Shown: positions 36,268 to 46,716, counted from the stretch's first letter. The stretch: DNA of 64,000 bases from Shewanella baltica (GCF_900456975.1 NZ_UGYM01000002.1:1426001-1490000); one strand, 5' to 3'. Notes: generated by a model from the letters alone, not told the origin. Numbers and translations: made by a program.

Positions 36268-37185
36268 ATGCAAAGTTTTATACAAGCGCTAGCGACAATT
36301 GAATTAGGTGATGATGCAGTGCGGTTATTTCACGGCCGCGGAGGACACTACGCGGGTTGTGAACACCTATGTTTAGATTGGTTTGCGCCAGTGCTATTGC
36401 TGACCAGTTTCACTCCCTTAGCCGATGACGATTTAGCCACATGCCAGCAGGCCATTGCGGCGCGTTGGCAGGCCATTCGTCCTGATAGCCAACTGAATTT
36501 AGTCTACCAATACCGCAGTGCGGGCGAGACCTTTACTCAAGTGCTGCAAGGCGAAGTGCCTGAGCCGCATATTGTTAGTGAAAATGGCGCACGCTTTCAG
36601 GTGCATTTAATGCGCGGACAAAACCACGGTTTATTCCTCGATATGGCTAACGGCCGCGAGTGGGTGAGAGCAAATGCCCGCTATAAAAAAGTGCTTAATT
36701 TGTTTGCCTATACCTGTGGTTTCTCGGTCGCGGCATTGCAAGGCGGCGCCGATGAAGTGGTCAATATGGACATGAGCAAAGGCGCATTAGGCATAGGCAA
36801 ACAGAATCATTTGCTGAATGGCTTTAGTGCGGGAGCACGTTTTTTAGGCCATGATATTTTTAAATCTTGGGGCAAACTGAAAAAGCTCGGTCCCTACGAC
36901 ATTATTGTGGCCGATCCACCGAGCAATCAAAAGGGCAGTTTTGTCGCGACTAAGGATTATGTACGTTTAATCAGGCGCTTACCTGAGTTACTTGCCGATA
37001 ATGGTGAAGTGTTACTCTGCCTCAATGCACCCGAGCTCGATACCACTTTCCTACGCCAGCAGGTCGCAGATGCGGCGCCAGCACTCGAATACATAGAGCG
37101 CTTAGCCAATCCGCCAGCATTTATGGATGTGTCTGAAGAGAAGTCGCTTAAGGTGCTGCGTTACCGTTTATCGGCTCAAACCTAG
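36268..37185 (+). CDS. SAM-dependent methyltransferase, RlmI/RlmK-like catalytic domain
   Basis: 305 residues. NHGLFLDMANGREWVR, VLNLFAYTCGFSVAALQGGA (motif I), VNMDMSKGALGIGKQNHLLN, and IIVADPPSNQKGSF (motif IV, DPPS/N-type) are those of class I rRNA cytosine methyltransferases. It lacks the N-terminal PUA domain of RlmI, so the target may differ. It is cotranscribed with the AI-2E permease gene and ends at a strong terminator. Confidence 0.87.
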   Translation: MQSFIQALATIELGDDAVRLFHGRGGHYAGCEHLCLDWFAPVLLLTSFTPLADDDLATCQQAIAARWQAIRPDSQLNLVYQYRSAGETFTQVLQGEVPEPHIVSENGARFQVHLMRGQNHGLFLDMANGREWVRANARYKKVLNLFAYTCGFSVAALQGGADEVVNMDMSKGALGIGKQNHLLNGFSAGARFLGHDIFKSWGKLKKLGPYDIIVADPPSNQKGSFVATKDYVRLIRRLPELLADNGEVLLCLNAPELDTTFLRQQVADAAPALEYIERLANPPAFMDVSEEKSLKVLRYRLSAQT

Positions 37186-37202
37186 TCTTGATTTAGCTTA
37201 AT

Positions 37203-37227
37203 AGGCCAGTTTTAACTGGCCTTTTTT
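37203..37227 (+). terminator. Intrinsic terminator after the methyltransferase gene
   Basis: AGGCCAGTT-tt-AACTGGCCT followed by TTTTT, 17 nt past the stop. Confidence 0.93.
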
Positions 37228-37301
37228 GTCGGTTTTTAATGAAGCTAAATGGAAAATTTAATTGCTGATTTTAAAAGTGCAACAAATATGGATATGTAAA
37301 C

Positions 37302-37418
37302 TCAAGGCAAGCTTGCAAATCCAATTCGGCGCAATGTATAGAGGTCTGGGCGCTCTTGAGGGGCTAACATACCTTGAACCATGCCCATATCGGCAAGTGC
37401 TTTGGCTTTTTGGTTAGA
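37302..37418 (-). pseudogene. Possible gene remnant, coding-like 38-residue fragment
   Basis: Read on the minus strand the segment encodes a protein-like stretch ([19 protein letters not shown], then [12 protein letters not shown]) ending at a stop, but stop codons lie just upstream in the same frame (37419 and again about 20 nt further) and there is no ribosome-binding site. It could be the tail of a decayed gene, or chance. The rest of the 37228-37543 gap holds nothing recognisable. Confidence 0.25.
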
Positions 37419-37543
37419 TTAGGTTAAGTGTTTAGCTTTCTACGCGGTCACTTGTTTATGAGCAAAATGTTACTGAGCAAATGGCTACTCAGAACATTAT
37501 CACTCAGTCATATAATCGCCCAATCATTAGCTTAAACGCTCCG

Positions 37544-37768
37544 TCAGTAGCTTAATCGTTCAGAGAGCTGCGATTGTCCAAAGGTTTCAATCACTTTACA
37601 GACTTGATGTTGGTCTAAGTGTTTGAGGGCGGAAATTTCATCATAAAGCCTGTCCTGAACATCTAATGGCATATTCATGTGTTCCATAAACATGCGGATC
37701 CCTAATACATCGCCGTGGCTAAATAATGTCGTTAGTGTGGTGGCTTCAAGCTCAATAAGTGCGTTCAT
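37544..37768 (-). CDS. Hypothetical small protein, 74 aa
   Basis: Not recognised. A soluble, helical-looking 74-residue protein (LIELEATTLTTLFSHGDVLG, MNMPLDVQDRLYDEISALKH). A very strong Shine-Dalgarno (AGGAGGTAAGAT before ATG) supports real translation. Acidic overall, single gene, no membrane segment. No function can be suggested. Confidence 0.7.
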   Translation of the reverse strand: MNALIELEATTLTTLFSHGDVLGIRMFMEHMNMPLDVQDRLYDEISALKHLDQHQVCKVIETFGQSQLSERLSY

Positions 37769-38138
37769 ATCTTACCTCCTACTCGCGTCATTACTTAATT
37801 GATAGCAGCTAGCGTCGCACTTCCCTAGATTCATTGTTTGTAAGCGATTTCTGTTAATAGCGTTTGTGCATATAGGGCAGCATTAAATGGCGTCATGGGC
37901 GGCTAAATATCATCTGTAAAGATGAAAGGGTTTCAGTTTTCTGGACAGATTTTGAGCTTTATAAGTGATAACACGCCTTAAATGTCATTGAAGAAGAAAC
38001 AAAACTGAAAGTTTTCTGTAATTATAGTTTTGACTTTGTTATACTCCTGCCCACGAAATATATCCCTTTCCTCATAGGCAAAATGTCAGCATAGAATGAC
38101 ATGCCTCTGCGACCTTACCCAATCAAGCAGGAGTTGTT
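37769..38138. other. Upstream region of the 32-residue ORF
   Basis: Holds a -10-like TATACT at 38040-38045 and a hairpin at 38077-38105 (GGC..ATGTCA / TGACAT.GCC) in what would be the leader of the small ORF at 38139. Nothing else seen. Confidence 0.45.
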
Positions 38139-38237
38139 ATGGAAGTTCATGAATACGAAAATGCTTATTATCAAGTGAAAGACGATGTACTGACGTCTTT
38201 ACCTGCTGAAAGCGAAGAAGAAGTGATCCAGGCTTAA
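38139..38237 (+). CDS. Small acidic protein, 32 aa, function unknown
   Basis: The ORF starts MEVHEYENAYYQVKDD and ends SEEEVIQA, then TAA. AGGAG lies 5 nt upstream of the ATG, and an intrinsic terminator starts 59 nt past the stop, so it looks like a complete monocistronic unit. The peptide is strongly acidic with a Tyr pair and has no membrane segment or Cys. A precursor peptide is conceivable but no maturation enzyme lies nearby. It is not a family I know. Confidence 0.6.
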   Translation: MEVHEYENAYYQVKDDVLTSLPAESEEEVIQA

Positions 38238-38296
38238 TCGATAACGATTAGACTGACGGTACTTATGAGTCGGACGTAACAAAACAAGCACATTGA

Positions 38297-38325
38297 AATA
38301 GCAACCTTAGGGTTGCTATTTTTTT
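38297..38325 (+). terminator. Intrinsic terminator after the 32-aa ORF
   Basis: AATAGCAACC-ttag-GGTTGCTATT followed by TTTTT. Confidence 0.93.
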
Positions 38326-38396
38326 GGCTGAAATCGGCGCTAGAATTGAGCGCATGAGAAGACATGCGCAATAAAAGTGGCGAGCGGGAAGGGAGA

Positions 38397-38831
38397 TTAG
38401 CCGTTTACTTTGCGCTTTTCTGGCATCAGCTCGACGATAGTCCACTTACTGCCAATCTTGTGAAGACGTATGGTTCTGTCATCAATCCACGGCTGACCGC
38501 CTTTAAGGCCTTTCATTTTGATCACGACAATGACGTCTTTGGTAAATTTACGGAAAAAGTCGATATCGATATCATCAATTTCCATTTCAACATTGGTCAT
38601 CGACAGGCCGAGCATATTGCGCTGCACCGCGGCGGCAATATAGTAATGGGTGAGCACTTGTTTAATTGGTTCATCGACAAATTGCTTGGCTTGTTCAACA
38701 TCTCGATCGACATAAATCGCTTTAAAAAAGCCTAAGCTCACTTCTTCGGGCGATAACTGGCGTTGATTTTCCGTCGAGGGATCGCCACAACCAAAGAGGA
38801 ACAGCAGGGAGATAAAAAATAGAGTTCGCAT
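38397..38831 (-). CDS. Putative lipoprotein, 144 aa
   Basis: A lipoprotein signal (MRTLFFISLLFLFGC, Cys15) is followed by GDPSTEN; Gly and Asp after the Cys could influence sorting to the inner membrane. The rest (SPEEVSLGFFKAIYVDRDVE, IVVIKMKGLKGG, GSKWTIVELMPEK) has the pattern of small NTF2-like/DUF4878-type proteins with a helix and a curved sheet. Function unknown; single gene. Confidence 0.75.
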   Translation of the reverse strand: MRTLFFISLLFLFGCGDPSTENQRQLSPEEVSLGFFKAIYVDRDVEQAKQFVDEPIKQVLTHYYIAAAVQRNMLGLSMTNVEMEIDDIDIDFFRKFTKDVIVVIKMKGLKGGQPWIDDRTIRLHKIGSKWTIVELMPEKRKVNG

Positions 38832-38972
38832 AAGTTTTAGTTATTGGAATTTGTTCTGAGTATCGCGATTTTAGCCCTAATGCACAAGTTCTGTCGTTAT
38901 TTGCGATCTATTGGGAAATGCGTTGACTCAAGCCTATTGAGTGTGGCATATAGTTAGGAGGCATATAAAAAG

Positions 38973-39141
38973 GTTATCCACAGAAACTGTGGAAAACTAT
39001 GTTGAAGACTTCAGTGATACTTTGTAAGTCACTGATATTGTCTTGCTTTATTTGCTGGTTAAAAAGTGACGCTTTTCAGTTTTCCGCCATGTTCCACTTT
39101 CACTTGTGGATATTTTTCGCCGTTCACTCACCTTATTCACA
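38973..39141. promoter_or_regulatory. Cluster of DnaA-box-like sequences
   Basis: TTATCCACA at 38974-38982 (perfect consensus), TGTGGAAAA at 38988-38996 (reverse of TTTTCCACA), TGTGGATAT at 39106-39114 (one mismatch) and TTATTCACA at 39133-39141 (fits TTWTNCACA). The first two face each other and together form an 11-bp stem with one mismatch and an AAA loop. It lies in the 481-nt gap between the lipoprotein gene and pta. DnaA binding is inferred only. A 7-bp inverted repeat (39011-39035) lies inside. Confidence 0.4.
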
Positions 39142-39250
39142 CCGCTTAATTCGTTTTTCCTCGTATTTAGTCTGCTTATTTTGCCATATTGGCTTTGCTA
39201 TTGAGCCATTATCGCAGCGCTATAGCCTTGCTTAAGCTAAATTTGAGCAT

Positions 39251-39280
39251 AAAAAAAGCACCGGTAAGTACCAGTGCTTT
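39251..39280 (-). terminator. Intrinsic terminator after pta
   Basis: On the minus strand AAAGCACTGGTA / TACCGGTGCTTTTTTT, a long stem with one G-T pair and a seven-T tail, 32 nt beyond the pta stop. Confidence 0.92.
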
Positions 39281-39312
39281 GTTGTGCGTAACGCTATGCA
39301 GATTTCGCTGTG

Positions 39313-41466
39313 TTAGCCTTTAGCTGCGTCGTTTTGTGCTGCTTGAATTGCCGTTAGGGCGATAGTGTAGACGATATCATCGACTAACGCGCCGCGAGAT
39401 AAGTCGTTCACAGGTTTGCGCATACCTTGCAGCATAGGACCGATACTGATCAGGTCCGCGCTTCGCTGTACAGCCTTGTAAGTCGTGTTGCCTGTATTGA
39501 GGTCTGGGAACACGAAAACGGTGGCTTGGCCAGCGACAGGACTATCAGGTGCCTTAGAGCGAGCAACATTTGGCATAACCGCCGCATCGTATTGTAATGG
39601 ACCATCAATAATCAGATCTGGGCGTTTTTCTTTGGCGATACGGGTCGCTTCACGCACTTTATCCACATCTGAACCTGTGCCTGAGTTACCGGTTGAGTAG
39701 CTGATCATTGCCACTCTTGGCTCAATACCGAAGGCTTTTGCTGATTCCGCTGATTGGATGGCGATATCGGCTAATTGCTCCGCATTTGGATCTGGGTTAA
39801 TTGCGCAGTCACCGTAAACAAGCACTTGATCTGGCATCAACATAAAGAAGATGGACGAAACAAGGCTTGAGCCCGGTGCCGTTTTGATCAATTGCAGTGG
39901 TGGGCGGATGGTATTAGCTGTGGTGTTAACCGCGCCAGATACAATACCGTCAACTTCGTTTTGCGCCAGCATCATAGTGCCAAGCACCATGTTGTCTTCT
40001 AACTGTTCACGGGCAACGACTTCCGTTAAGCCTTTGCTGCGACGCAGTTCCAACATAGGTTCTACGTAACGGTCGCGCACCTCTTCTGGATCGATAATGA
40101 TCACGCCTTCGCCAAGCACCACATCTTGCTGTGCGGCGATACGCAGGATTTCATCTTTTTTACCTAAAAGCACACAGCGAGCGATACCGCGTTCGGCACA
40201 AATGGCCGCCGCTTTAATGGTACGTGGCTCATCACCTTCTGGCAGCACCACAGTCTTGTGGGCGGCGCGCGCCAATTCCGTGAGTTTGTAACGGAAAGCG
40301 GGTGGTGACAGGCGATGCTCACGGGGCGAGTTTTTAGTTACGCTTTCAATCCAAGTTTGGTCGATGTGGCTGGCCACATAATCCTGCACCAGATCAATAC
40401 GAACCGCGTCATCGACAGGTACTTCATGGTCGAAACGTTGAATGTTGAGCGAGGTTTGCCAAGTGTTGCTGTCGATTAAGAACACAGGTAAACCGGTTTC
40501 AAAGGCCTGTTCACACAGCTTAAGAATTTCTGGCTCTGGCTCGTAGCTACCCGTCAACAGTAGGGCACCAATTTTCACGCCGTTCATGGCCGCAAGACAG
40601 GCTGAAACGATGACATCTGAGCGATCGCCTGAGGTCACAAGTAGTGAATCAGTCTTAATATGGGTCACCATATTAGGGATACTGCGGGCACAGAACGTCA
40701 CTTTACGCAGACGACGAGTATGCATTTCGCCGGCATTAAGAATGCGTGCGCTTAAATGCTTCGCCAGATCCGAGGCACGTGGCGCGACAAGATCGAGGTT
40801 GTATGGCACGCTGCCTAAAATACGCAGTGGGCTCTTACCCGGCAGTTGGAACATGCTGGCCGCATCTGAGCGTTGAACACCTTGGTGATCAAAGACTTCA
40901 GAGAGATCAGGGCGCGCGCGACCTTCGTCGTCAACGGGGGCACCAATCTTGTTGATCACAGCGCCAATCAGGCGTTTGTTCTTTTTTCCGCCCCAAGAGT
41001 TGTAGGCGATTTCAAGGCGATTCATCAACCCAGTTGAAGTATCGCTACCCGGCGTGGCAATAAAAATCACGTCTGCATCCATGGCTTTAGCGATGGCATA
41101 GTTCACATCGTCGGCAAAGGGATGGTTACGGGTTGGCACTAAACCTTCAACAATTAAGGTCTCAGTGTTGCTGGCGCAATCGGACGCACGGGCAATGATT
41201 TGCTCCATTAATACGTCGGTTTGGTCAGCACGAATTAAGGCTTCGGCATGGGCCATGTCGAAGGGCTCTAACGGATTTACCGTCGGCGATTTACTCAGAA
41301 TAGTGGTTGAGCGTTCTGGGCCGTTATCATTAGGTCTAAGTTGGGAAATCGGCTTAAAGAACTGAACTTTAACTCCGTGGCGCTCCAGTGCGCGAACCAT
41401 CCCAAGGCTTAAGGAGGTCAGGCCGACTCCGGTACCTATGGGGATTAACATAATATTACGAGACAT
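39313..41466 (-). CDS. pta: Phosphate acetyltransferase, long form
   Basis: 717 residues (E. coli 714). An N-terminal P-loop-like/BioD-type domain ([17 protein letters not shown]), a central DRTGG domain and the C-terminal catalytic PTA domain ([52 protein letters not shown]). It converts acetyl-CoA and phosphate to acetyl phosphate and CoA. The start at 41466 follows GAGG and the family N-terminus; the frame is open to 41511. It lies 113 nt after ackA with a weak hairpin between, so ackA-pta is probably one operon with some attenuation. Confidence 0.96.
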   Translation of the reverse strand: MSRNIMLIPIGTGVGLTSLSLGMVRALERHGVKVQFFKPISQLRPNDNGPERSTTILSKSPTVNPLEPFDMAHAEALIRADQTDVLMEQIIARASDCASNTETLIVEGLVPTRNHPFADDVNYAIAKAMDADVIFIATPGSDTSTGLMNRLEIAYNSWGGKKNKRLIGAVINKIGAPVDDEGRARPDLSEVFDHQGVQRSDAASMFQLPGKSPLRILGSVPYNLDLVAPRASDLAKHLSARILNAGEMHTRRLRKVTFCARSIPNMVTHIKTDSLLVTSGDRSDVIVSACLAAMNGVKIGALLLTGSYEPEPEILKLCEQAFETGLPVFLIDSNTWQTSLNIQRFDHEVPVDDAVRIDLVQDYVASHIDQTWIESVTKNSPREHRLSPPAFRYKLTELARAAHKTVVLPEGDEPRTIKAAAICAERGIARCVLLGKKDEILRIAAQQDVVLGEGVIIIDPEEVRDRYVEPMLELRRSKGLTEVVAREQLEDNMVLGTMMLAQNEVDGIVSGAVNTTANTIRPPLQLIKTAPGSSLVSSIFFMLMPDQVLVYGDCAINPDPNAEQLADIAIQSAESAKAFGIEPRVAMISYSTGNSGTGSDVDKVREATRIAKEKRPDLIIDGPLQYDAAVMPNVARSKAPDSPVAGQATVFVFPDLNTGNTTYKAVQRSADLISIGPMLQGMRKPVNDLSRGALVDDIVYTIALTAIQAAQNDAAKG

Positions 41467-41543
41467 AAAAACCTCTAGTTTCGATGGTTTTTGGCAGAAG
41501 AGTTTCTGCAAATTTGCTTGTGAGTATGGCTATGTAAAGCGTA

Positions 41544-41569
41544 AAGCCGTTTGGGTGAGCAAACGGCTT
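41544..41569 (-). terminator. Weak hairpin between ackA and pta
   Basis: AAGCCGTTT / AAACGGCTT with an 8-nt loop and no T-tract on the minus strand. It may lower pta expression relative to ackA or protect the ackA 3' end. Confidence 0.5.
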
Positions 41570-41579
41570 AGGTCATTTT

Positions 41580-42779
41580 TTATTTGTTGATCAGTTTAAT
41601 TGAATCTTCGGCGATTACCCATTCTTCGTTCGTTGGGAGCACCATGGCAATCGTGCCTTTATCTTGAGTGATGATGCCTTTCTTACCGAAACGCGCCGCT
41701 TTGTTGCGTTCGCTATCGACATGGAAATTGAAGATTTCCAGCATGTTGAGCACTTTTTCACGGATTAAGTCTGAGTTTTCACCAATGCCGCCGGTGAAGA
41801 CGACTGCATCTAAACGGCCCAGTGGCACAGTGTAAGAGGCGATGTATTTGGCTAAACGGTAGCAGAAGATTTCTAAGGCTAAGGTCGCGCCTTTATGACC
41901 GTCGGCGTAACCTTCTTCGATGCCGCGGCAATCGTTAGTCAGCTCGGAAATCCCCAGCAGACCACTTTGCTTGTTCATCAGGTTATTCACTTCTTCTAAG
42001 GTGTAACCCAGTTGATGAACTAAGTGATAGATGATTGAAGGGTCAATATCGCCACAACGTGTGCCCATGACCAAACCTTCTAATGGGGTTAAACCCATAG
42101 AAGTGTCGACACTTTTGCCGCCTTTGATGGCAGTCACTGACGCGCCGTTGCCTAGGTGAGCACAGATAACGTTAGTTTCTTCAATGGGCTTGTTGAGCAT
42201 TTTTGCTGCTTCACGGCTAACGAATAAATGACTCGTGCCATGCATGCCATAACGGCGGATACCGTGTTCACGGTATAACTTGTAAGGCAGGGCGTAGACA
42301 TAAGCTCTGTCTGGCATACTTTGGTGGAATGCGGTATCAAATACAGCAACCTGTGGCAATTTAGGGAAAGAGGCAATGGCTGCGCGGATGCCGATAAGGT
42401 GAGCAGGATTGTGCAGGGGGGCTAGTGAAGCACAATCTTCGATACCTTTGATCACGCTTTCGTCGATGATCACAGAGCGAGTGAACTTTTCACCGCCGTG
42501 AACGATACGGTGGCCAACAGCTTGAATTTTCGCTGCTAATTCAGGTTGTTCCGCAAGGATTTTATTAACAATGTATTCAACTGCTTCACGGTGAGCCGTA
42601 AATGCGCCTAAGGCCGCTTCATGTTTTTCGCCGTTGATTTTCCATTTAATGCGCGAGTCTTCTAAACCAAAACATTCGGCTAAGCCAGAAATTTGATCGT
42701 CACCTGTTTGCGCGTCAATGACGGCAAATTTGAGAGAAGAGCTACCGCAATTGAGAACTAAAACCAGATTATTTGACAT
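41580..42779 (-). CDS. ackA: Acetate kinase
   Basis: 399 residues (E. coli 400). [13 protein letters not shown] is the phosphate-1 motif, [12 protein letters not shown] the substrate loop, [14 protein letters not shown] contains the catalytic region, and FTGGIGENS the adenosine motif. It makes acetate and ATP from acetyl phosphate, the energy-conserving end of the Pfl route encoded next door. The start at 42779 matches the family N-terminus; the SD is weak. Divergent from yfbV as in E. coli. Confidence 0.97.
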   Translation of the reverse strand: MSNNLVLVLNCGSSSLKFAVIDAQTGDDQISGLAECFGLEDSRIKWKINGEKHEAALGAFTAHREAVEYIVNKILAEQPELAAKIQAVGHRIVHGGEKFTRSVIIDESVIKGIEDCASLAPLHNPAHLIGIRAAIASFPKLPQVAVFDTAFHQSMPDRAYVYALPYKLYREHGIRRYGMHGTSHLFVSREAAKMLNKPIEETNVICAHLGNGASVTAIKGGKSVDTSMGLTPLEGLVMGTRCGDIDPSIIYHLVHQLGYTLEEVNNLMNKQSGLLGISELTNDCRGIEEGYADGHKGATLALEIFCYRLAKYIASYTVPLGRLDAVVFTGGIGENSDLIREKVLNMLEIFNFHVDSERNKAARFGKKGIITQDKGTIAMVLPTNEEWVIAEDSIKLINK

Positions 42780-42920
42780 GTGTAAACCCTTTGCCATTGT
42801 GTTTAATATAACGATTCAAAAAAATTAGGATCTGCGGTGTTTTTACCATAACAGTCTTGGGGCGATTCGCCAGATTGTGCTATGGTAAAAGCAGTATTCC
42901 ATTGTAGTTGGTGTCTAAAA

Positions 42921-43364
42921 TTGAGCATTAAGATCCTCAAAACCTTAGGTGATGGTCATCAATATATGAAGACTTGGCCTATGGTTAGACAACTGGGTTT
43001 TTATTTCCCTGAGTATCGGGTCGTCCGAGCTACTCAGCTTGCCATACTGGTGATGCCAGTGTTGGCGTTTTTTGTGAGTATGAGCCAGCTGTATATTCAC
43101 GGTTGGGCATTTCTACCCCAAGCTGTCACTCTCGGTTTATTTTTCATCAGCTTACCGTTACAGGGGCTGCTGTGGTTAGGTTGGCGAGCGCGCCATCCAT
43201 TACCATTAACGCTGTTCGACTGGAGTAACCAGTTGAGTGCGAAGTTGTCGTCCATGGGTATCAATTGCCAAACTTTAGGCGCTAAAGCCTGTTATCTCGA
43301 TATGGCCCTGATTTTAAAAATAGCCTTTGAGCGTTTAGATGCCAGTTATTGGGAAGAACTTTAG
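42921..43364 (+). CDS. yfbV: UPF0208 membrane protein YfbV
   Basis: 147 residues from TTG 42921, or 160 from ATG 42882. GDGHQYMKTWPMVRQL matches the RGQHYSKTWP block of E. coli YfbV; two membrane helices follow (about residues 37-56 and 63-82), then a cytosolic C-terminus with LKIAFERLDASYWEEL. A TTGGGG...TATGGT promoter-like pair ends right at the upstream ATG, which favours the TTG start. E. coli YfbV limits macrodomain spreading from Ter; a similar role here is unproven. Confidence 0.85.
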   Translation: MSIKILKTLGDGHQYMKTWPMVRQLGFYFPEYRVVRATQLAILVMPVLAFFVSMSQLYIHGWAFLPQAVTLGLFFISLPLQGLLWLGWRARHPLPLTLFDWSNQLSAKLSSMGINCQTLGAKACYLDMALILKIAFERLDASYWEEL

Positions 43365-43401
43365 GCCGTTGCCGCTGTTTTGGCTTTTCTATTACTGTGG
43401 A

Positions 43402-44142
43402 TTAATAAATCGCGTTAATCCCTTGCCCAACAAATACGGCTTTGATCTTTTCCATGGTTTCTCGGCTCGGTGGTGATATGCCATCGAGTTGATAGCTTTC
43501 GCCCATGGCTTCCCACTTGTGTTTACCTAATTCGTGATAGGGTAGTAATTCTACCTTTTCAATGTTTTTCATGGGCTTGATAAACTCGGCCAGTTGTAAT
43601 GCCGATGCTTCATCGTCGGTAAATCCGCCCACCACCACATACCGTATCCAAGTTGCTTGATTACGCTCTGCCAAATACTGCGCAAATTGCAATGTTCTAT
43701 GGTTGCTGACTTTGGTTAACTCAATATGTTTTTCATCATCCATGTGTTTGATGTCGAGCAGGACCAAGTCAGTGTGGTCGAGTAACTCATCAATCACTGG
43801 CGTGTACTTACGTACAAAACCATTGGTATCTAAACAGGTATGAATACCTTCTTGCTGACAGGCTGTGAATAATTCGGCGACGAATTCTGCCTGTAAAATG
43901 GCTTCACCACCACTGGCCGTAACACCACCATTGCTGGCATCGAGAAAAGGCCGATAGCTGATGATTTGACTCATTAACTCATCGACCAGAACTTCTTTTC
44001 CGCCATCAAGATCCCAAGTGTCACGGTTGTGGCAATACTGGCAGCGCATTAAACAGCCTTGCATAAAGGTGATAAATCGTATGCCTGGACCATCGACTGT
44101 GCCAAAGGATTCCACTGAGTGGATCCGACCGATAACTGCCAT
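43402..44142 (-). CDS. pflA: Pyruvate formate-lyase activating enzyme
   Basis: 246 residues, radical SAM enzyme. [16 protein letters not shown] holds the CxxxCxxC [4Fe-4S] ligands, ASGGEAILQ the SAM-binding GGE motif. It abstracts hydrogen from the PflB glycine to create the glycyl radical. AGGAG precedes the ATG. It lies 63 nt behind pflB with a hairpin in the gap. The same length as E. coli PflA (246). Confidence 0.96.
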   Translation of the reverse strand: MAVIGRIHSVESFGTVDGPGIRFITFMQGCLMRCQYCHNRDTWDLDGGKEVLVDELMSQIISYRPFLDASNGGVTASGGEAILQAEFVAELFTACQQEGIHTCLDTNGFVRKYTPVIDELLDHTDLVLLDIKHMDDEKHIELTKVSNHRTLQFAQYLAERNQATWIRYVVVGGFTDDEASALQLAEFIKPMKNIEKVELLPYHELGKHKWEAMGESYQLDGISPPSRETMEKIKAVFVGQGINAIY

Positions 44143-44166
44143 TGTGACTCCTGTTAAAATAAGTGA

Positions 44167-44191
44167 GGCTGTAGCACAGTGTACTACAGCC
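44167..44191 (-). terminator. Hairpin in the pflB-pflA gap
   Basis: GGCTGTAG / CTACAGCC with a 9-nt loop, no proper T-tract. More likely a partial terminator or mRNA-processing or stability hairpin that sets pflB above pflA. Confidence 0.5.
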
Positions 44192-44205
44192 TTGACTAAT
44201 TTAGC

Positions 44206-46488
44206 TTACAGACCTTTGGTGAATGTACGCGTGATCACATCTTGTTGCTGCTCTGGTGTCAGTGAATTGAAGCGCACTGCGTAGCCAGAAACACGGATGG
44301 TCAGCTGTGGATACTTTTCTGGATGCTTAACGGCATCTTCGAGCATCTCGCGGTTCATCACGTTGACGTTCAAGTGTTGGCCACCTTCTTTTTTGTCATT
44401 GTGGTCGAAGTATCCGTCCATCAATGCCGCTAAGTTGGTACGGCGAGCATCATCATCTTTACCCAGTGCATTTGGCACGATTGAGAAGGTATAAGAGATA
44501 CCATCTTGAGCGTGGGCAAATGGGAGTTTTGCCACTGAGGTTAAAGAAGCGATTGCGCCTTTTTCATCACGGCCATGCATAGGGTTTGCACCCGGTGCAA
44601 ATGGCGCACCTGAACGACGACCATCTGGTGTGTTACCGGTTTTCTTACCATAAACCACGTTTGAGGTGATGGTCAGAATTGACTGAGTTGGGATCGCATT
44701 GCGATACATTTTACGGTCGCGAATTTTCGCCATAAAACGTTCAACTAAATCACAGGCGATATCATCAACACGTGGGTCGTTGTTACCAAATTTTGGATAG
44801 TCACCGCTAATTTCGAAATCAACTGCAATGCCGTTTTCATCACGAACAGGTTTTACTGTGGCGAATTTAATGGCAGACAGTGAGTCGGCTGCGATAGACA
44901 GACCCGCAATACCACAAGCCATAGTGCGACGTACGTCTCTATCGTGCAGTGCCATTAGCGCGGCTTCGTAAGAGTACTTGTCGTGCATGAAGTGGATTGA
45001 GTTCAGTGCTGTGACATATTGAGTCGCTAACCAATCCATTAAACCGTCTAAGCGATTCATCACGTCGTCGTAGTTTAATACGGCGTCAGTGATAGGGTCG
45101 GCTTTAGGGGCAACTTGGATTTTCAGTTTTTCGTCAACGCCGCCGTTAATCGCATACAACATAGTTTTAGCTAAGTTGGCGCGGGCACCGAAGAACTGCA
45201 TGTGTTTACCCACAACCATTGGGCTTACACAACAGGCAATAGCATAGTCGTCTGATTGGAAATCTGGACGCATTAGGTCATCGTTTTCATATTGGATTGA
45301 GCTAGTGTCGATAGACACTTTGGCGCAATATTTTTTGAAGCCGATGGGCAGTTTATCTGACCACAATACTGTGATGTTTGGCTCTGGACTTGGACCCATA
45401 GTGTAAAGGGTATTCAAGAAACGGAAGCTTGATTTAGTCACTAACGTACGGCCATCTAAGCCCATACCGCCAATTGACTCAGTCGCCCAAATTGGGTCGC
45501 CAGAGAACAATTCATCGTATTCTGGAGTACGTAGGAAACGTACCATACGCAGTTTCATCACGAAATGGTCAATCATTTCCTGAGCTTGTTGCTCAGTTAA
45601 GGTGCCATTTTTCAGATCGCGTTCAATATAGATGTCGAGGAATGAAGAGGTACGGCCTAATGACATCGCCGCGCCGTTTTGGCTTTTCACTGCGGCTAAG
45701 TAACCGAAGTAAGTCCATTGAATAGCTTCTTGTGCAGTGGTTGCTGGGCGAGAAATATCGCAGCCATATTTGGCAGCCATTTTCTTCATTTGACCTAGTG
45801 CACGGTGTTGCTCAGCGATTTCTTCACGTAATTGGATAACATTTGATAATTCTTCACCCGCTTCGAACTGCGCTTGCAGTGAAGTGAATTGGGCAAACTT
45901 ATCTTTCATCAGGTAATCGATACCGTAAAGTGCAACACGGCGATAGTCACCAATGATACGGCCACGGCCATAAGCATCAGGTAAACCGGTTAAAATACCT
46001 GATTTACGGCAAGCCATAATTTCTGGGGTGTAAACATCGAATACACCTTGGTTATGGGTTTTACGCAGTTCTGAATAGATGTATTTAACGTCTTCATCTA
46101 GCACGCGGTCGTAGGCAGCGCATGAGCTTTCCACCATACGAATACCACCGTTAGGCAACATAGCGCGTTTTAGCGGCGCATCTGTTTGTAAGCCAACGAT
46201 AGTTTCTAATTCTTTGTTGATGTAGCCAGCGTCGTGGGAAGTGATGGTAGAAACCATCTTAGTATCGAAATCAACAGGCGCGTGGGTACGGTTTTCCTGT
46301 TTGATGCCTTCCATGACTTTATCCCACAGGGTTGTGGTCGCTTCGGTGGCACCGGCAAGGAATGATTCGTCGCCTTCAAAAGGCGCGTAGTTTTGTTGGA
46401 TAAAGTCACGTACATTGACTTCAGATTTCCAATCGCCAGGGGTAAAGCCTTCCCATGCGTTGGCAAACAGTTCAGTTTTTTCGGTCAT
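44206..46488 (-). CDS. pflB: Formate acetyltransferase (pyruvate formate-lyase)
   Basis: 760 residues, same as E. coli Pfl[12 protein letters not shown] carries the adjacent catalytic cysteines; [10 protein letters not shown] near the C-terminus carries the glycyl-radical Gly. It splits pyruvate with CoA to acetyl-CoA and formate under anaerobic conditions. It is transcribed divergently from focA across a 1.26-kb gap with PdhR-type and CRP-type sites; pflA follows. AAGGT lies about 9 nt before the ATG. Confidence 0.97.
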   Translation of the reverse strand: MTEKTELFANAWEGFTPGDWKSEVNVRDFIQQNYAPFEGDESFLAGATEATTTLWDKVMEGIKQENRTHAPVDFDTKMVSTITSHDAGYINKELETIVGLQTDAPLKRAMLPNGGIRMVESSCAAYDRVLDEDVKYIYSELRKTHNQGVFDVYTPEIMACRKSGILTGLPDAYGRGRIIGDYRRVALYGIDYLMKDKFAQFTSLQAQFEAGEELSNVIQLREEIAEQHRALGQMKKMAAKYGCDISRPATTAQEAIQWTYFGYLAAVKSQNGAAMSLGRTSSFLDIYIERDLKNGTLTEQQAQEMIDHFVMKLRMVRFLRTPEYDELFSGDPIWATESIGGMGLDGRTLVTKSSFRFLNTLYTMGPSPEPNITVLWSDKLPIGFKKYCAKVSIDTSSIQYENDDLMRPDFQSDDYAIACCVSPMVVGKHMQFFGARANLAKTMLYAINGGVDEKLKIQVAPKADPITDAVLNYDDVMNRLDGLMDWLATQYVTALNSIHFMHDKYSYEAALMALHDRDVRRTMACGIAGLSIAADSLSAIKFATVKPVRDENGIAVDFEISGDYPKFGNNDPRVDDIACDLVERFMAKIRDRKMYRNAIPTQSILTITSNVVYGKKTGNTPDGRRSGAPFAPGANPMHGRDEKGAIASLTSVAKLPFAHAQDGISYTFSIVPNALGKDDDARRTNLAALMDGYFDHNDKKEGGQHLNVNVMNREMLEDAVKHPEKYPQLTIRVSGYAVRFNSLTPEQQQDVITRTFTKGL

Positions 46489-46716
46489 CGTACTAATACC
46501 TTCTGGTTGAGATAAAGGTTATTGGCGATCAGCGTGAAGCGATGCTGAGTATAAGCCAATAGCTAATTCCTGAAATAAAGCTCCCTTCATGATGACGCCC
46601 TATGATGGGAACTGGATTTTGAAGTGCTGTCACTCCAAAAGTCTGTCTATTGATACCCGATAAGATGACAAATATTCGCTTACTTTGATTATCGGCTACC
46701 GATCAATCTCTTTTGT

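Larger units (their letters stand above)
38832..39312. other. Gene-free stretch upstream of the lipoprotein gene
   Basis: Apart from the DnaA-box-like cluster and the pta terminator, nothing is recognised. A 78-codon open frame on the plus strand (38999-39235) has no ribosome-binding site and an unlikely composition (many Phe, His, Cys) and is left out. Confidence 0.5.

Noticed and set aside
38139..38237. The 32-aa ORF as a RiPP precursor.
   Set aside because: No maturation enzyme, transporter or Cys/Ser/Thr-rich core nearby, so only small unknown protein is claimed.
38999..39235. 78-codon plus-strand ORF upstream of pta.
   Set aside because: No SD, rich in Phe/His/Cys, spans the DnaA-box-like cluster; looks like chance.
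4622..44171. The 16-mer AAAATAAGTGAGGCTG occurs at both 4622-4637 and 44156-44171, each as part of a hairpin.
   Set aside because: In 64 kb an exact 16-bp match is expected about once in two windows by chance, and the two copies pair with different partner arms, so this is not evidence of a repeat family.
46650..46663. TTGATACCCGATAA upstream of pflB as an FNR/EtrA box.
   Set aside because: Left half fits TTGAT but the right half matches ATCAA poorly; not strong enough to call.
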